DNA of 64,000 nucleotides from a bacterium (lineage in GTDB: Bacteria > Planctomycetota > Planctomycetia > Planctomycetales > Planctomycetaceae): NCBI GenBank assembly GCA_016125225.1, contig WGME01000017.1, forward strand, positions 234,974 to 298,973, read 5' to 3'. Below the pieces are notes generated by a model that saw nothing but the letters and a program-made list of their open reading frames with translations, ran no database searches and was not told the origin of the DNA. The position numbers and the translations under genes were made by a program. The number at the start of each line of letters is the position of its first letter. Position 1 is the stretch's first letter. Below, in pieces: positions 16,681-26,300 of the stretch.

Positions 16681-17964
16681 ATGTCTGCTTCTTCGGTCGA
16701 GCTTTCGGATACAATCGATGACCAATCCATCGATTGGAAAATGTTGACGTTCAATGCACCGGAGCCGCTTGAAGCACCGGCTCCGACACCGACCGCAGCT
16801 CAGCACACACCGATTCCGGCAGCCACGTCGCCGGCACTTGTGATTTTGGCAACACTCGCAGTCGGTTACACGCTGGCTGCAGCCGGGGCCGTGCTGTTCC
16901 CCGTCACATTGGCGATGCTGCTTGCGCTCACCTTGCGGCCCGTGGTCCGTGTTGCTGAACGACGACGTATTCCCCCGCTCGTGACCAGTCTTGGTTTACT
17001 GATGTTCATGCTCATCGCAACAGTCATGAGCGTGACCATTCTAATTGAACCGGCCCAAACCTGGTTGAGCGAGGCCCCCCAACGATTGAAGGTCGTCGGC
17101 GAAAAACTTTCGGGGCTGCGAGATGGCCTGAACGAGGTCTATGTCGTATCGGAACAACTGGAAAGCCTGGCGAATGGAACCGGGTTGGAAAAGAAGTCCG
17201 AAACGCTTTCGGTCTGGGATCGAATTCTGCATGTGCTAACCCCAGAGAACTCCAACTCAGCCACAATCCGAAAAGATCCTGCCGACCCCAGCCAGCCCGT
17301 TACGGTGGAAGTCCGACAACCGCGCCTCGTCGCCAATCTCGCGGCACTCAACTCGGCTGGTAATGTGCTTGGTAGTTTCCTGATCACCGTGGTGCTGGGA
17401 TTTTTTCTGCTGATCGAAGGCGACACGCTTCTCACCAATACCATCCATATCATGCCGCGGTTTTCAGATAAGGTGAACGCGATCCGACTGGTGCATAAGC
17501 TGGAAGCCGGGATCTCACGTTATCTGTTAACGATTACGCTCATCAATATCGGATTGGGCGTGGTGGTCGCATTAGCCATGTGGCTCCTCGGAGTTCCCAA
17601 TGCTCTCTTGTGGGGCTTGATGGCCACGCTCTTGAATTTCATTCCATTTCTGGGGGCTTTGGTCGGTGTCGTGGTTTTGTTTCTCGTGGCGGTCTTCAGC
17701 TTTGATTCCCTGGCCTATGCCAGCTTGATTCCAGTCGTCTTTCTTACCATCACAACCATTGAAGGAAATTTCATTACTCCCATGATGGTCGGCCGCACGG
17801 TGAGTGTGAATTCGGTTTCGGTATTGTTGTCCTTAGTGCTGTGGGGGTGGTTATGGGGGCTGGGCGGGGCATTAATTGGCGTCCCGCTGTTGATCATTTT
17901 TAAGCTTGTCTGCGATCAGTTTGAACGCACAGCTCCCATTGGGGAATTGCTCGCCGGTCGCTGA
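16681..17964 (+). CDS. AI-2E family (PerM/YdiK-like) membrane permease
   Basis: 427 residues. After a polar Pro/Ala-rich N-terminus (about 1-50) there are two early helices (LVILATLAVGYTLAAAGAVLF, VTLAMLLALTL), a periplasmic loop region, and the C-terminal helix set including LLTITLINIGLGVVVALAMWL, NALLWGLMATLLNFIPFLGAL and GWLWGLGGALIGVPLLIIFKL. The sequence ATLLNFIPFLGALVG is a hallmark of the AI-2E/PerM exporter family. Substrate unknown; some members export AI-2 or act in Na/Li efflux. Probably the last gene of the operon, with a terminator 70 bp downstream. Confidence 0.85.
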   Translation: MSASSVELSDTIDDQSIDWKMLTFNAPEPLEAPAPTPTAAQHTPIPAATSPALVILATLAVGYTLAAAGAVLFPVTLAMLLALTLRPVVRVAERRRIPPLVTSLGLLMFMLIATVMSVTILIEPAQTWLSEAPQRLKVVGEKLSGLRDGLNEVYVVSEQLESLANGTGLEKKSETLSVWDRILHVLTPENSNSATIRKDPADPSQPVTVEVRQPRLVANLAALNSAGNVLGSFLITVVLGFFLLIEGDTLLTNTIHIMPRFSDKVNAIRLVHKLEAGISRYLLTITLINIGLGVVVALAMWLLGVPNALLWGLMATLLNFIPFLGALVGVVVLFLVAVFSFDSLAYASLIPVVFLTITTIEGNFITPMMVGRTVSVNSVSVLLSLVLWGWLWGLGGALIGVPLLIIFKLVCDQFERTAPIGELLAGR

Positions 17965-18034
17965 CTTTTCTGTGACAGCGAATCAGCCAAGCAAGCTAAG
18001 AAGTCTGCAGACGATTTCTCCAAAGAAAAACATG

Positions 18035-18070
18035 CAGCCCCCGCGACACTTCAATGAGTCGCGGGGGCTG
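18035..18070 (+). terminator. Hairpin terminator after the permease gene
   Basis: A perfect 13-bp GC-rich stem, CAGCCCCCGCGAC (18035-18047) with its complement at 18058-18070, loop of 10 nt, followed by a modest T-rich stretch (TTGTCATTT). It ends the operon from 14556 to 17964. Confidence 0.75.
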
Positions 18071-18221
18071 TTGTCATTTGGCAGCAGGCCACACGACTTC
18101 TTGAATCCAGTGGTTGAAAGTCCAGCGGGTTGATCACCCAGCATCCAGCACGCTCCAGGTTCGCGAGGAAAACCAGTCGTAAATGCCCGGTTTTAACGGG
18201 AAACACAGGGCCAAATGCGAT

Positions 18222-18238
18222 TGGTATAGAGATTGCTT
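18222..18238 (+). promoter_or_regulatory. Sigma-54 (RpoN)-type -24/-12 promoter
   Basis: TGGTATAGAGATTGCTT has GG-N10-GC spacing and a good TTGCTT -12 element; the -24 element has T instead of C after GG. It lies 135 bp upstream of the coiled-coil lipoprotein gene. Confidence 0.5.
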
Positions 18239-18372
18239 TCCTTTGAGCTGTCCCGACGAAGAGCCAGATCGGCCGTGTGGCATCGGCCTTCGTCAACTGC
18301 CAGGCCTGACTGAATGTGTCAGGCACATTGCCAATCTGGTGGCAGAACGTTGCAGACAGAAGGGGAGCTATC

Positions 18373-18945
18373 ATGAAATCGATGAACCTTGTGACCGCGA
18401 GTTTCGTTTTGGGAGCCTGTGCGATTGGTTGCGGAACCGGTGCCAACGACGTTCGTCAGGCCGAGCAGGAACTGAATGAAACCCGGCACGACGCAGCCGT
18501 TGAAGTGGCGGATGCTCAACAGGAAGCTCGCGAACAAATCCACGAAGCTCGCAAAGCGACGATTGAAGACATGCAGGAAGCACAGAAGGATGCGGCGCAA
18601 GACGTCAGCAAAGCTGTGCGTGATGCAAACAGCGATGTCGAAGCGGCCCAGAAGAAGCTCGAAGAAACTCGTCGCGAAGCCGCCAAAGATAGTGCTCAGA
18701 AACTGACAGACGCCAAGAAGGAACTGGCGGATGAGCAGGCTGAACTCGATAAGCTGGAAGCCGACCTGGCGACCGCCAAGAACACCGGCACGGAAGACGA
18801 CGTGAAAGATGCGGCCGAAGCGGTCGACGATCAGCGGGAAGTCGTCCGGAAAGCGGCTGACGAAGTGGCTCGTCTTGAGAAACTGAAGGTGGAAGTCGAC
18901 ACCTCATCGGCATCGGTCACCATTCAGACGATCCCCCAGAACTAA
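18373..18945 (+). CDS. Coiled-coil lipoprotein
   Basis: 190 residues from ATG 18373, preceded by GGGGAG. The N-terminus MKSMNLVTASFVLGACAIGC offers two lipobox cysteines (LGAC and AIGC). The rest is almost entirely a charged coiled coil rich in Ala, Glu, Lys and Asp (residues about 28-170). It ends with a short Ser/Thr-rich segment. Such lipoproteins may act as envelope spacers, in the manner of Lpp-type proteins; that is inference. It is a single gene with its own candidate sigma-54 promoter and terminator hairpin. Confidence 0.75.
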   Translation: MKSMNLVTASFVLGACAIGCGTGANDVRQAEQELNETRHDAAVEVADAQQEAREQIHEARKATIEDMQEAQKDAAQDVSKAVRDANSDVEAAQKKLEETRREAAKDSAQKLTDAKKELADEQAELDKLEADLATAKNTGTEDDVKDAAEAVDDQREVVRKAADEVARLEKLKVEVDTSSASVTIQTIPQN

Positions 18946-18960
18946 CTTGCCGTCGCGGTT

Positions 18961-18999
18961 GGGGCCCTGGGGGTCACTCCTTGTGATCTCCAAGGCCCC
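18961..18999 (+). terminator. Imperfect hairpin after the lipoprotein gene
   Basis: GGGGCC (18961-18966) pairs with GGCCCC (18994-18999) and GTCAC/GTGAT-type pairing continues inside, closing on a short loop near 18978-18982. It starts 15 nt after the stop codon. There is no T-tract, so termination efficiency is uncertain. Confidence 0.5.
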
Positions 19000-19129
19000 G
19001 CTGCAGACCGGAGTGATGAGTCACACATCCGAACCAAGTTAGCAAATCCCTGAATTGTGCGGCATTTCGCGTTTCCAAAGCGATAACACGAATTTGCCGG
19101 GTCTGAATCGTTTTTATGGAGTTGTAATC

Positions 19130-20920
19130 ATGTCAACTTCTACCTTGGAAAAGCATGTTACGGGGATGGGGGCGACGCTTCATGAGCACGGCACCGCCTT
19201 TCGCGTCTGGGCACCTAATGCCGATTCAGTCTCTGTCGTAGGCACGTTTAACGACTGGGATGAAGAGGCTCATCCGCTAGAACGCGAAGACAATGGTTAC
19301 TGGTATGCTGATGTTCCCTCAGCAGCGGCGGGTGATGAATATCGCTACATGATCCGCAACGGCGATCAGCGGATGTCGCGTATTGACCCGTATGCACGGG
19401 AAGTGACAAATTCGGTGGGCAACTCCGTCATCTGCGACACACATTTCGATTGGGAAGGTGTCGAGTATCAACTTCCCCCTCGTGAAACGCTCGTCATTTA
19501 TGAGCTGCACATCGGGACTTTCGGGCGGAAGATGGCCGATGATCAGAATGTCGCTGACTTTGAAGCGGCGATTGGCCGATTGGATCACCTGCAACGGCTC
19601 GGCATCAATTGCATCGAAGTCATGCCGGTCGCAGAATTCGCCGGTGATTTATCTTGGGGTTACAATCCGGCTCAACCGTTTGCCGTCGAGTCAACCTATG
19701 GTGGTCCGGCCGCGTTCAAGAAGTTTGTACGTGAAGCTCATCGGCGTGGTATCGGCGTCATTCTGGATGTCGTCTATAACCATTTTGGCCCCAGCGATCT
19801 CTCGTTGTGGCAGTTTGATGGCTGGTCGGAAAATGGCGGGGGTGGGATCTATTTCTATAACGACTGGCGTGCCGCCACACCCTGGGGATCAACTCGCCCC
19901 GATTATGGACGGCCGGAAGTCCGGCAATATCTGCGAGACAACGCATTGATGTGGATCGACGAATACCAGGTCGACGGATTGCGTCTTGATATGACGCTCT
20001 ATGTCCGGAACGTCTCAGGAAGTGGAAACTCAGGCGATGATCTGCCTGATGGCTGGGGTTTGACACAATGGCTCAACGATGAAGTGAAGCGTCACCGACC
20101 GGATGCGCTGACCATCGCGGAAGACCTGCAGAACAACGAATGGCTCACGAAAACAACGGGTGAAGGCGGGGCAGGATTCTCGGCCCAGTGGGATGCTCAA
20201 TTTGTGCATCCGATTCGCGATCTCGTGATCATGCTGGAAGACGACCATCGCTCGATGGATACACTGCGGGCAGCCTTGGAGCATCGCTACAACGGTGACC
20301 CGTTCCAACGCGTGATTTATACGGAATCGCACGACGAAGTGGCGAATGGCAAAGCCCGTGTCCCTGCCGAAATTGATCCGGATGATGGCACCGATTGGTA
20401 TGCCCGCAAGCGTTCCACTTTGGGGGCCGTCGTCGTGCTGACAGCACCGGGAATCCCCATGCTGTTTCAAGGTCAGGAGTTTTTGCAGGATGGGTGGTTC
20501 CAGGATACCCTGCCCCTCGATTGGCATCGTACTGATGAGTACCGAGGCATCGTCAGGCTCTATCGTGATCTGATCGCGTTACGGACCAATGCTAACGGCG
20601 ACTGTCGGGCTCTGCAGGGGGCAGGGTTTGAAGTGGTTTATCAGGACAATGGCGGCAAAACCTTCGCCTTCCGTCGCTGGCGAGATGACAATCCGAACGA
20701 ATCGCTTATGATACTCCTGAATTTCCATCGAGAGGCACGCGATATCGAATGCCGCTTTGCTGCGGGTCGGTGGGAACCGGTCTTCAACTCCGATGCCGCC
20801 GCATACGGCAACGATTTTTCGAATTCACCAACAGACCCGATCGAGATTGCAGAAGATCAGGCAGTCAAAGTTCATATGGGGTCTTATTCTGCCGTGATTT
20901 ACCGAAAGGTGGGATCGTGA
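19130..20920 (+). CDS. GH13 alpha-glucan branching-like enzyme
   Basis: 596 residues from ATG 19130 (GGAG 9 nt upstream; the frame is open further 5'). An N-terminal CBM48-type domain (TAFRVWAPNADSVSVVGTFNDW) precedes a GH13 barrel: ELHIGTF, GVILDVVYNHFGP, the nucleophile Asp in VDGLRLDMT, the acid Glu in ALTIAEDLQ, and YTESHDEVANGK with the third Asp. It ends in a C-terminal beta domain. The layout recalls both 1,4-alpha-glucan branching enzymes and maltooligosyl-trehalose trehalohydrolases; I favour a GlgB-like enzyme acting on glycogen. It is about 596 residues, shorter than typical GlgB. The next gene starts inside its stop codon. Confidence 0.8.
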   Translation: MSTSTLEKHVTGMGATLHEHGTAFRVWAPNADSVSVVGTFNDWDEEAHPLEREDNGYWYADVPSAAAGDEYRYMIRNGDQRMSRIDPYAREVTNSVGNSVICDTHFDWEGVEYQLPPRETLVIYELHIGTFGRKMADDQNVADFEAAIGRLDHLQRLGINCIEVMPVAEFAGDLSWGYNPAQPFAVESTYGGPAAFKKFVREAHRRGIGVILDVVYNHFGPSDLSLWQFDGWSENGGGGIYFYNDWRAATPWGSTRPDYGRPEVRQYLRDNALMWIDEYQVDGLRLDMTLYVRNVSGSGNSGDDLPDGWGLTQWLNDEVKRHRPDALTIAEDLQNNEWLTKTTGEGGAGFSAQWDAQFVHPIRDLVIMLEDDHRSMDTLRAALEHRYNGDPFQRVIYTESHDEVANGKARVPAEIDPDDGTDWYARKRSTLGAVVVLTAPGIPMLFQGQEFLQDGWFQDTLPLDWHRTDEYRGIVRLYRDLIALRTNANGDCRALQGAGFEVVYQDNGGKTFAFRRWRDDNPNESLMILLNFHREARDIECRFAAGRWEPVFNSDAAAYGNDFSNSPTDPIEIAEDQAVKVHMGSYSAVIYRKVGS

Positions 20921-21777
20921 ACGACTCAGCCGACCATTTTGCAGTGGAAGCCCTGCTGCTCACCGCAACTCGTGTCACCACGATGTCGAAGGGACAGGTG
21001 CTGTCCAATGCCACGGGGTTTTTCTTTGAGCGTGACGAGCAGTTGTTTCTCGTGACGAATCGTCATGTGGTCTGCAACGAGTCAACGAATCATGCCCCGG
21101 ACGCCCTGGATCTGGAACTGCACGTTTCGGAAAGCAACATTGCCGAAGTGACGTCATATTCGATCCCCCTCTACAACGGCAAAGTACCCACCTGGCGTGA
21201 AACGACAGATGCCGCAGGGATCGTGGATGTTGTCGTTTTGCCGGTTGATAAGACACAACTTCCGCCGACGGTGGTCTATCGGGCTTTCACGCCGGAGAAA
21301 CTTGTCGAGGAATTGGACGAAGTCGAAGTCGGGACGCCGCTACTGGTCGTCGGGTTCCCGCTCGGTTTCCACGACACGCTCCACCACTTACCGGTGGCCC
21401 GCCATGCCATAATCGCATCGGCGTTTGGCTTGCGATTTCAAGGTTCGGGATGCTTCCTGACGGATGGGCGTACGCATCGTGGGATCAGTGGTGCCCCGGT
21501 GGTGACCCGTTTTTCCAGCCGCCGCGGTCGCTCATCCCTGCCGTATTCCTTGCTGGGTATTCATGCTTCTCGCATCGATATGAACTCTCGCGACTTACAG
21601 CAGGATGAAGCGTTGGGCCTCAACTGCGCCTGGTATGCCGACGTGCTGCTGACATTGACCGATGCGTCATACGAGCAGCCTGCGGAACAGCCGGAGGCTG
21701 AAGATCCCGCCACCGTCGCTTCGCCATCACCCGCCGCCAATGTTACCGTACCGGCTGAGGCCAAGGCGAGGGCCTGA
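20917..21777 (+). CDS. Trypsin-like serine protease
   Basis: 286 residues from GTG 20917, which overlaps the TGA of the GH13 gene (GTGA) and has AAGGTGGG just upstream; these fix the start although the frame is open from 20749. A chymotrypsin-fold catalytic triad can be read: His in FLVTNRHVV, Asp in GIVDVVVLPVD, Ser in HRGISGAPVV. There is no signal peptide or PDZ domain, so it is a cytoplasmic, stand-alone trypsin-like domain with an acidic/Ala-Pro C-terminus. The tight coupling to a glucan enzyme is unusual and suggests joint function or shared stress induction. Confidence 0.75.
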   Translation: MNDSADHFAVEALLLTATRVTTMSKGQVLSNATGFFFERDEQLFLVTNRHVVCNESTNHAPDALDLELHVSESNIAEVTSYSIPLYNGKVPTWRETTDAAGIVDVVVLPVDKTQLPPTVVYRAFTPEKLVEELDEVEVGTPLLVVGFPLGFHDTLHHLPVARHAIIASAFGLRFQGSGCFLTDGRTHRGISGAPVVTRFSSRRGRSSLPYSLLGIHASRIDMNSRDLQQDEALGLNCAWYADVLLTLTDASYEQPAEQPEAEDPATVASPSPAANVTVPAEAKARA

Positions 21778-21944
21778 CGATTGGCCGATTAGGCGGAGCG
21801 AGCACTTGTAGCCTGAGGGATTGTTCGGCTTTACATATTCACTCGCGTTGATGTATGATTCCTCAGCTTCGTAAGACGTCTGAGGCGCTCCCCTGGATGA
21901 CGTCGCTGCCTGCAGTGTCACCGCCACACTCGCTGGGAGTTCCG

Positions 21945-23324
21945 ATGTCTGACACTACGACGAAATCGCATGCTCATCAGCACGCGTTCGGCTGGCTCCA
22001 GCCGACAGGACGGGATCTGTTAACGCAGCGGTCACGTCGCTGGTTCCTGCAAACCGGGTTAGCCGGAGTTGGCGGGCTAACATTGCCGCGACTGTTGCAG
22101 GCTCGTGAGTCGGGGAAAGTCGCTGCCCCGCATTCCAAAAAATCTGTGATTCTGTTCTGGCTGTCCGGCGGCCCAAGCCATATCGATATGTGGGACCCCA
22201 AGCCCGATGCGCCGTCGGAAATCCGTGGCCCTTACCACACGATTCCCACAAAAGTCTCTGGTATCCGCCTGTGCGAGCATCTGCCGTTGCAGGCCTCGAT
22301 CATGGATAAGCTCTCGATCTTGAGGGCCGTGGACTGCAAGGCGAGCAATCACACGCCGATCACGTTTCAGGCTGGGAACCCGCTGGCTCAGCGGACCGAC
22401 AATGGTCGCGATGGGGCTGGGTATCCGTCGATGGGTTCCGTGGTCGCCAAGTTCCGAGGTCCGAATCATCCCGATCTTCCCGCGTTCGTCGGTCTGGCCC
22501 CATCCTGGGTTGCGGATATCTATGAGGCGGGCGACATGGGCTCGCAGTATGCTCCCGTGAAGGGGCTCGAAGTGGTGGGCAAGTTCGGCCTGCCCGAGGG
22601 AATCGTCGCGGATCGACTGCGAAGCCGCAATGAACTCCGCAGTTCGTTCGATCGTCTGCGACGAGATCTCGATCAACAGAAAACGCTTGAACAACTCGAC
22701 CGGTATAACCGCCAAGCCTATGAGATGGTTCTTGGCGGTCATGTTCAACGGGCTTTTGACGTCTCACAGGAAAGTGACTCCGCACGCGATGCCTATGGCC
22801 GAAATGAAATTGGTGAAAAAGCCCTGCTCGCCCGCCGTCTCGTGGAGGCTGGCGTGTCGTTCACGGTGGTCAGCGGTGCCTGGGGTTACTTCGATCACCA
22901 TGGCGACAATGTGCGCTGGGGCGGCATCGAAAAAGGCTTGACACCGTTGCTGCCCAATGTCGACCGTGCCATGTATGCCCTGGTCAACGATCTGGAACAA
23001 CGAGGCCTGCTCGATGACACACTGGTTCTGATGCTGGGAGAATTCGGGCGATCGCCAGTGATCAACAAGGAAGCGGGGCGCGAACACTGGACCAACGTCA
23101 TGAGCATGCTGGTCGCTGGTGGTGGGCTGCGACATGGTCAGGCGGTTGGCAGTACCGATCACAAAGGCTACGAAATCAAAGACGGTCTGGTTCGCCCGCA
23201 AGATCTGGCCGCTACAGTTTACCGGCATATGGGTATCGACCTGCAAACCCACTGGATCAGCCCGCAAGGCCGTCCTACACCGATTGTTGTCGAAGGCGGC
23301 CGACCGATTCCGGAACTCGCCTAG
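21945..23324 (+). CDS. DUF1501 secreted protein
   Basis: 459 residues from ATG 21945 (GGGAG 6 nt before). The N-terminus carries a Tat-like signal (RSRRWFLQTGLAGVGGLTLP). Hallmarks of DUF1501, an alkaline-phosphatase-fold planctomycete family, are SVILFWLSGGPSHIDMWDPKPDAPSEIRG, AFDVSQES, RRLVEAGVSFTVV, LGEFGRSPVINK and HWTNVMSMLVAGGG. The enzymatic substrate of the family is unknown. This copy is not next to a DUF1549 gene, unlike the one at 36576. Confidence 0.85.
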   Translation: MSDTTTKSHAHQHAFGWLQPTGRDLLTQRSRRWFLQTGLAGVGGLTLPRLLQARESGKVAAPHSKKSVILFWLSGGPSHIDMWDPKPDAPSEIRGPYHTIPTKVSGIRLCEHLPLQASIMDKLSILRAVDCKASNHTPITFQAGNPLAQRTDNGRDGAGYPSMGSVVAKFRGPNHPDLPAFVGLAPSWVADIYEAGDMGSQYAPVKGLEVVGKFGLPEGIVADRLRSRNELRSSFDRLRRDLDQQKTLEQLDRYNRQAYEMVLGGHVQRAFDVSQESDSARDAYGRNEIGEKALLARRLVEAGVSFTVVSGAWGYFDHHGDNVRWGGIEKGLTPLLPNVDRAMYALVNDLEQRGLLDDTLVLMLGEFGRSPVINKEAGREHWTNVMSMLVAGGGLRHGQAVGSTDHKGYEIKDGLVRPQDLAATVYRHMGIDLQTHWISPQGRPTPIVVEGGRPIPELA

Positions 23325-23364
23325 CAGCTGAGTTTCTTCCTCAGTAGGGTGCACACCAGAAGCA

Positions 23365-26300
23365 TTAGGCAGGCGCTGCCAGCAGTGCGACCAGATCGTC
23401 CATGCTGACCGGCTTCACCAGATGATGATTGAACCCCGCCTCATGGGCCGATTGACGATCGGAATCCTGTCCGTATCCGGTTAAGGCAACCAGCACGGGC
23501 TGTGCGATCTCATCCGACTGGCGGATTCTGCGGGCCAGTTCGTACCCACTCATATCAGGCATGCCGATATCCGAGATCACAAGATCGGCCTGGAACTCAG
23601 CCAGCGTGGTTAGTGCTTCCTGCCCACTTGCCGCCGCTCTGACATCCTGACCCAGCGACGTTAGCAGGCGACTTAGCAGGTGCACGGCCGCGGTATTGTC
23701 GTCAACCACCAGAATGCGTCTCGGAAGGATACCATCATGAACTCCTCTACTTTTCAAGACCGTTTGCGGCGTCTCAGAAGTAGGCATCATTGGCAGTTCC
23801 ACGGTAAATGTGCTGCCTTGCTGATCGCCAGCACTACTGACCCGAATTTCGCCGTGATGCAAATGGACCAGTGTCCTAGCTAACGTCAATCCAATCCCCA
23901 AACCTCCTTGAGAACGGCTGTGTGAACTATCGACCTGAGAAAAGAGCTCGAAGATCTTGTCGAGCATTTCCGCGGGAATACCCACGCCATTATCTCGCAC
24001 GCGGAGTAAGGCCTTGTGGTTCTCTTCAACCAATTCCAGTTCAATTGTCCCCTGATTCGGTGTGTACTTCACCGCGTTGACCAGCAGATTGGTCATCACT
24101 TGCGTTAAACGGACTTCATCTCCTTCCACATACAAGGGACGCTCGGGGACTTGTGTATGCAGAGTGTGAGCCGCAGCGGCGATCATCGGCTGAGCGGCAG
24201 CTATCGCGTGCTGTATGACCGATTGCAAACAGACGGGGGCACGCTGCAGGTTCAGTTTGCCACGAGATATCCGGGACACATCGAGCAGATCGTCGACCAG
24301 TTGCTTGAGATGCACGCATTGGCGGGCAATCAAGTTGGCTGTCTCGGCGACCTGATGCTGGTTCTCCGGCTCCAGGGCAATCAGTTGTGTCCCTGATGTC
24401 AGTGCCGAAAGTGGATTACGCAATTCATGAGCCAAGGTGGCCAGGAACTGATCCTTGCGCTGATCCGCTTCACGGACTTCCTCATACAGTCTGGCCCGTT
24501 CGAGAGCCACGGAAGTCATCTGTGCTATCTGCATCAAAATGGCTTCATCATCGACGGTAAATGCTCCGGAGACTTTATCCATCACGCAGATCAGACCGAC
24601 ATTGTGCCCCGCGCGATCATTGAGGGGGGCGGCCAGACATCCCTGCGAGAAGTCGATCACGGCTAACGCAGGAGTCTCGGAAGACTCCGATGTGGCCAGT
24701 TCATCGGCAGAGATTCTTACGGGGCGATTGCTGAAGCGGACACGTTCGCGCAGGGCGTGAAAACGAGGGTCCAAAGTGATGCGTGCCCATGTTGTCTTGC
24801 CCTCGTGAGAGGACGATACCCATTGGGCGTTGTGCCAGTCGTCGTCATGCAGCAGCACCAGTTCCGCCAGTCGTGAGTCGACCAGTCGACAGGCACCTGT
24901 GATCACGACTTTCAGTGTTGCCTCCCGATCGGGAGCGCCGCTGAGTTGTAACGCCAGATCCGCCAGCGTTTGCTGCTGTTCCGACCAGAGGACCGTAGCT
25001 TCTTCCGAGAGCACTCGCGACGTAATGTCTTCATGCGAGATGACGACGCGCGTCCGGTTCGCGCTGGTAAAGCGGTTGGCCCGCATTAGAAACCAGCGCT
25101 TGGTCGTCGGCGAATGACAGGGATATTCCAGCGAGAATGTGTCGTTCAGGCCATCAATCACATCGCGGATGCCACGTGCCACGGCATGAGCGTCGGGGCT
25201 GCAATCTTCCGATTCGGCCAGACAGACTTCCAGATAGTTCTGTCCGACAGCATAGTTGGAAGAACCAAAATCATTGCTATCAGCGAATTCCCGCCATGCT
25301 TGGTTGACCATCAGGATTTCCCCCTGATCATTCAACACGGAAATATGGCTGTTCAAGGCGTCCAGCACGGAAAGTAGAAACTGCTCCGACTCCGCCAATT
25401 GCATTTCACTGGCTTGGCGGGCTTGTTCGATGGCACGCCGCTCTATGAATTGAGATAGCTTGGCACTGACCAGTTCCAGTTCCGTCGCAGAGTGATCGGA
25501 CATCGCCTGTTTGGTATAAACCGCGAGCATTCCCAGCAACCGGTCTTCGATCAGCAGTGGACAGGCCCAGACAAACAACTCGCCGTTGGTCTTGCCGCCA
25601 TTCTGGTTGGAATGACTACCGCTCGTGAGAGAACCGGCTTGTCGGATCACCTGCCGTTCCCGTGCCGCACGCAGGACGATCTCATGCAGGGTCAGTGATG
25701 CCTCCAGATCTGAAGACGATAACCCCGACTGTGAGGCAATTGCCTGTGAACGTAGTTCCTGCCAGTCGGAAGCCGTCGTCCAGAGGCAAGCAGCCGTGGC
25801 AGACAACTGTTCGAGGATCATCTGCAGACTTTGCTGGAGTTGTTCCTCGGTCTGACCCGCTTTACCGATCAGCATACCGACATTCGCCCGCAACAGCAGA
25901 ATGCGCGAACGTTCCAGTCGAATGGCTTCGGCTTGCCGCTCTTCAGCCGTAGCGCGCATGACCAGAACCAGGCCGACAATATCTTGATCGTTATCCACAA
26001 TCTGACGCAGGCGCACTGTCACCGGTTGGTGATGCCCTGCTTTGTTGGTCAGCACGCAAACGTAACTGACGGGCTCATGATTTTGGGATTGAAGCAGCCG
26101 ATCCAACGGAAGCTGGATCATGGCCTGAGAAACTTCATCTGTGAGCCGTAATACCTCGCTGAGAGGAAAGCCCAGTGCGAACTGGCTGGAACGACCTGTC
26201 ATGGTTTCCGCAGCACCATTCCACTGCGTGATGCGACCATTTCGATCCAAGGTTATGACGGCTTCCGTCAGGCTCGCCAAGGTTACGCTCAATTGCTCGC

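Noticed and set aside
18340..18354. TGGCAGAACGTTGCA as a second sigma-54 site before the lipoprotein gene
   Set aside because: The GG-to-GC distance is 9 bp, not 10, and sigma-54 promoters tolerate little change of spacing; the site at 18222 has correct geometry.
23328..23344. CTGAG-TTTCTTC-CTCAG hairpin after the DUF1501 gene
   Set aside because: Only 5 bp of stem and no T-tract; not enough for a terminator call.
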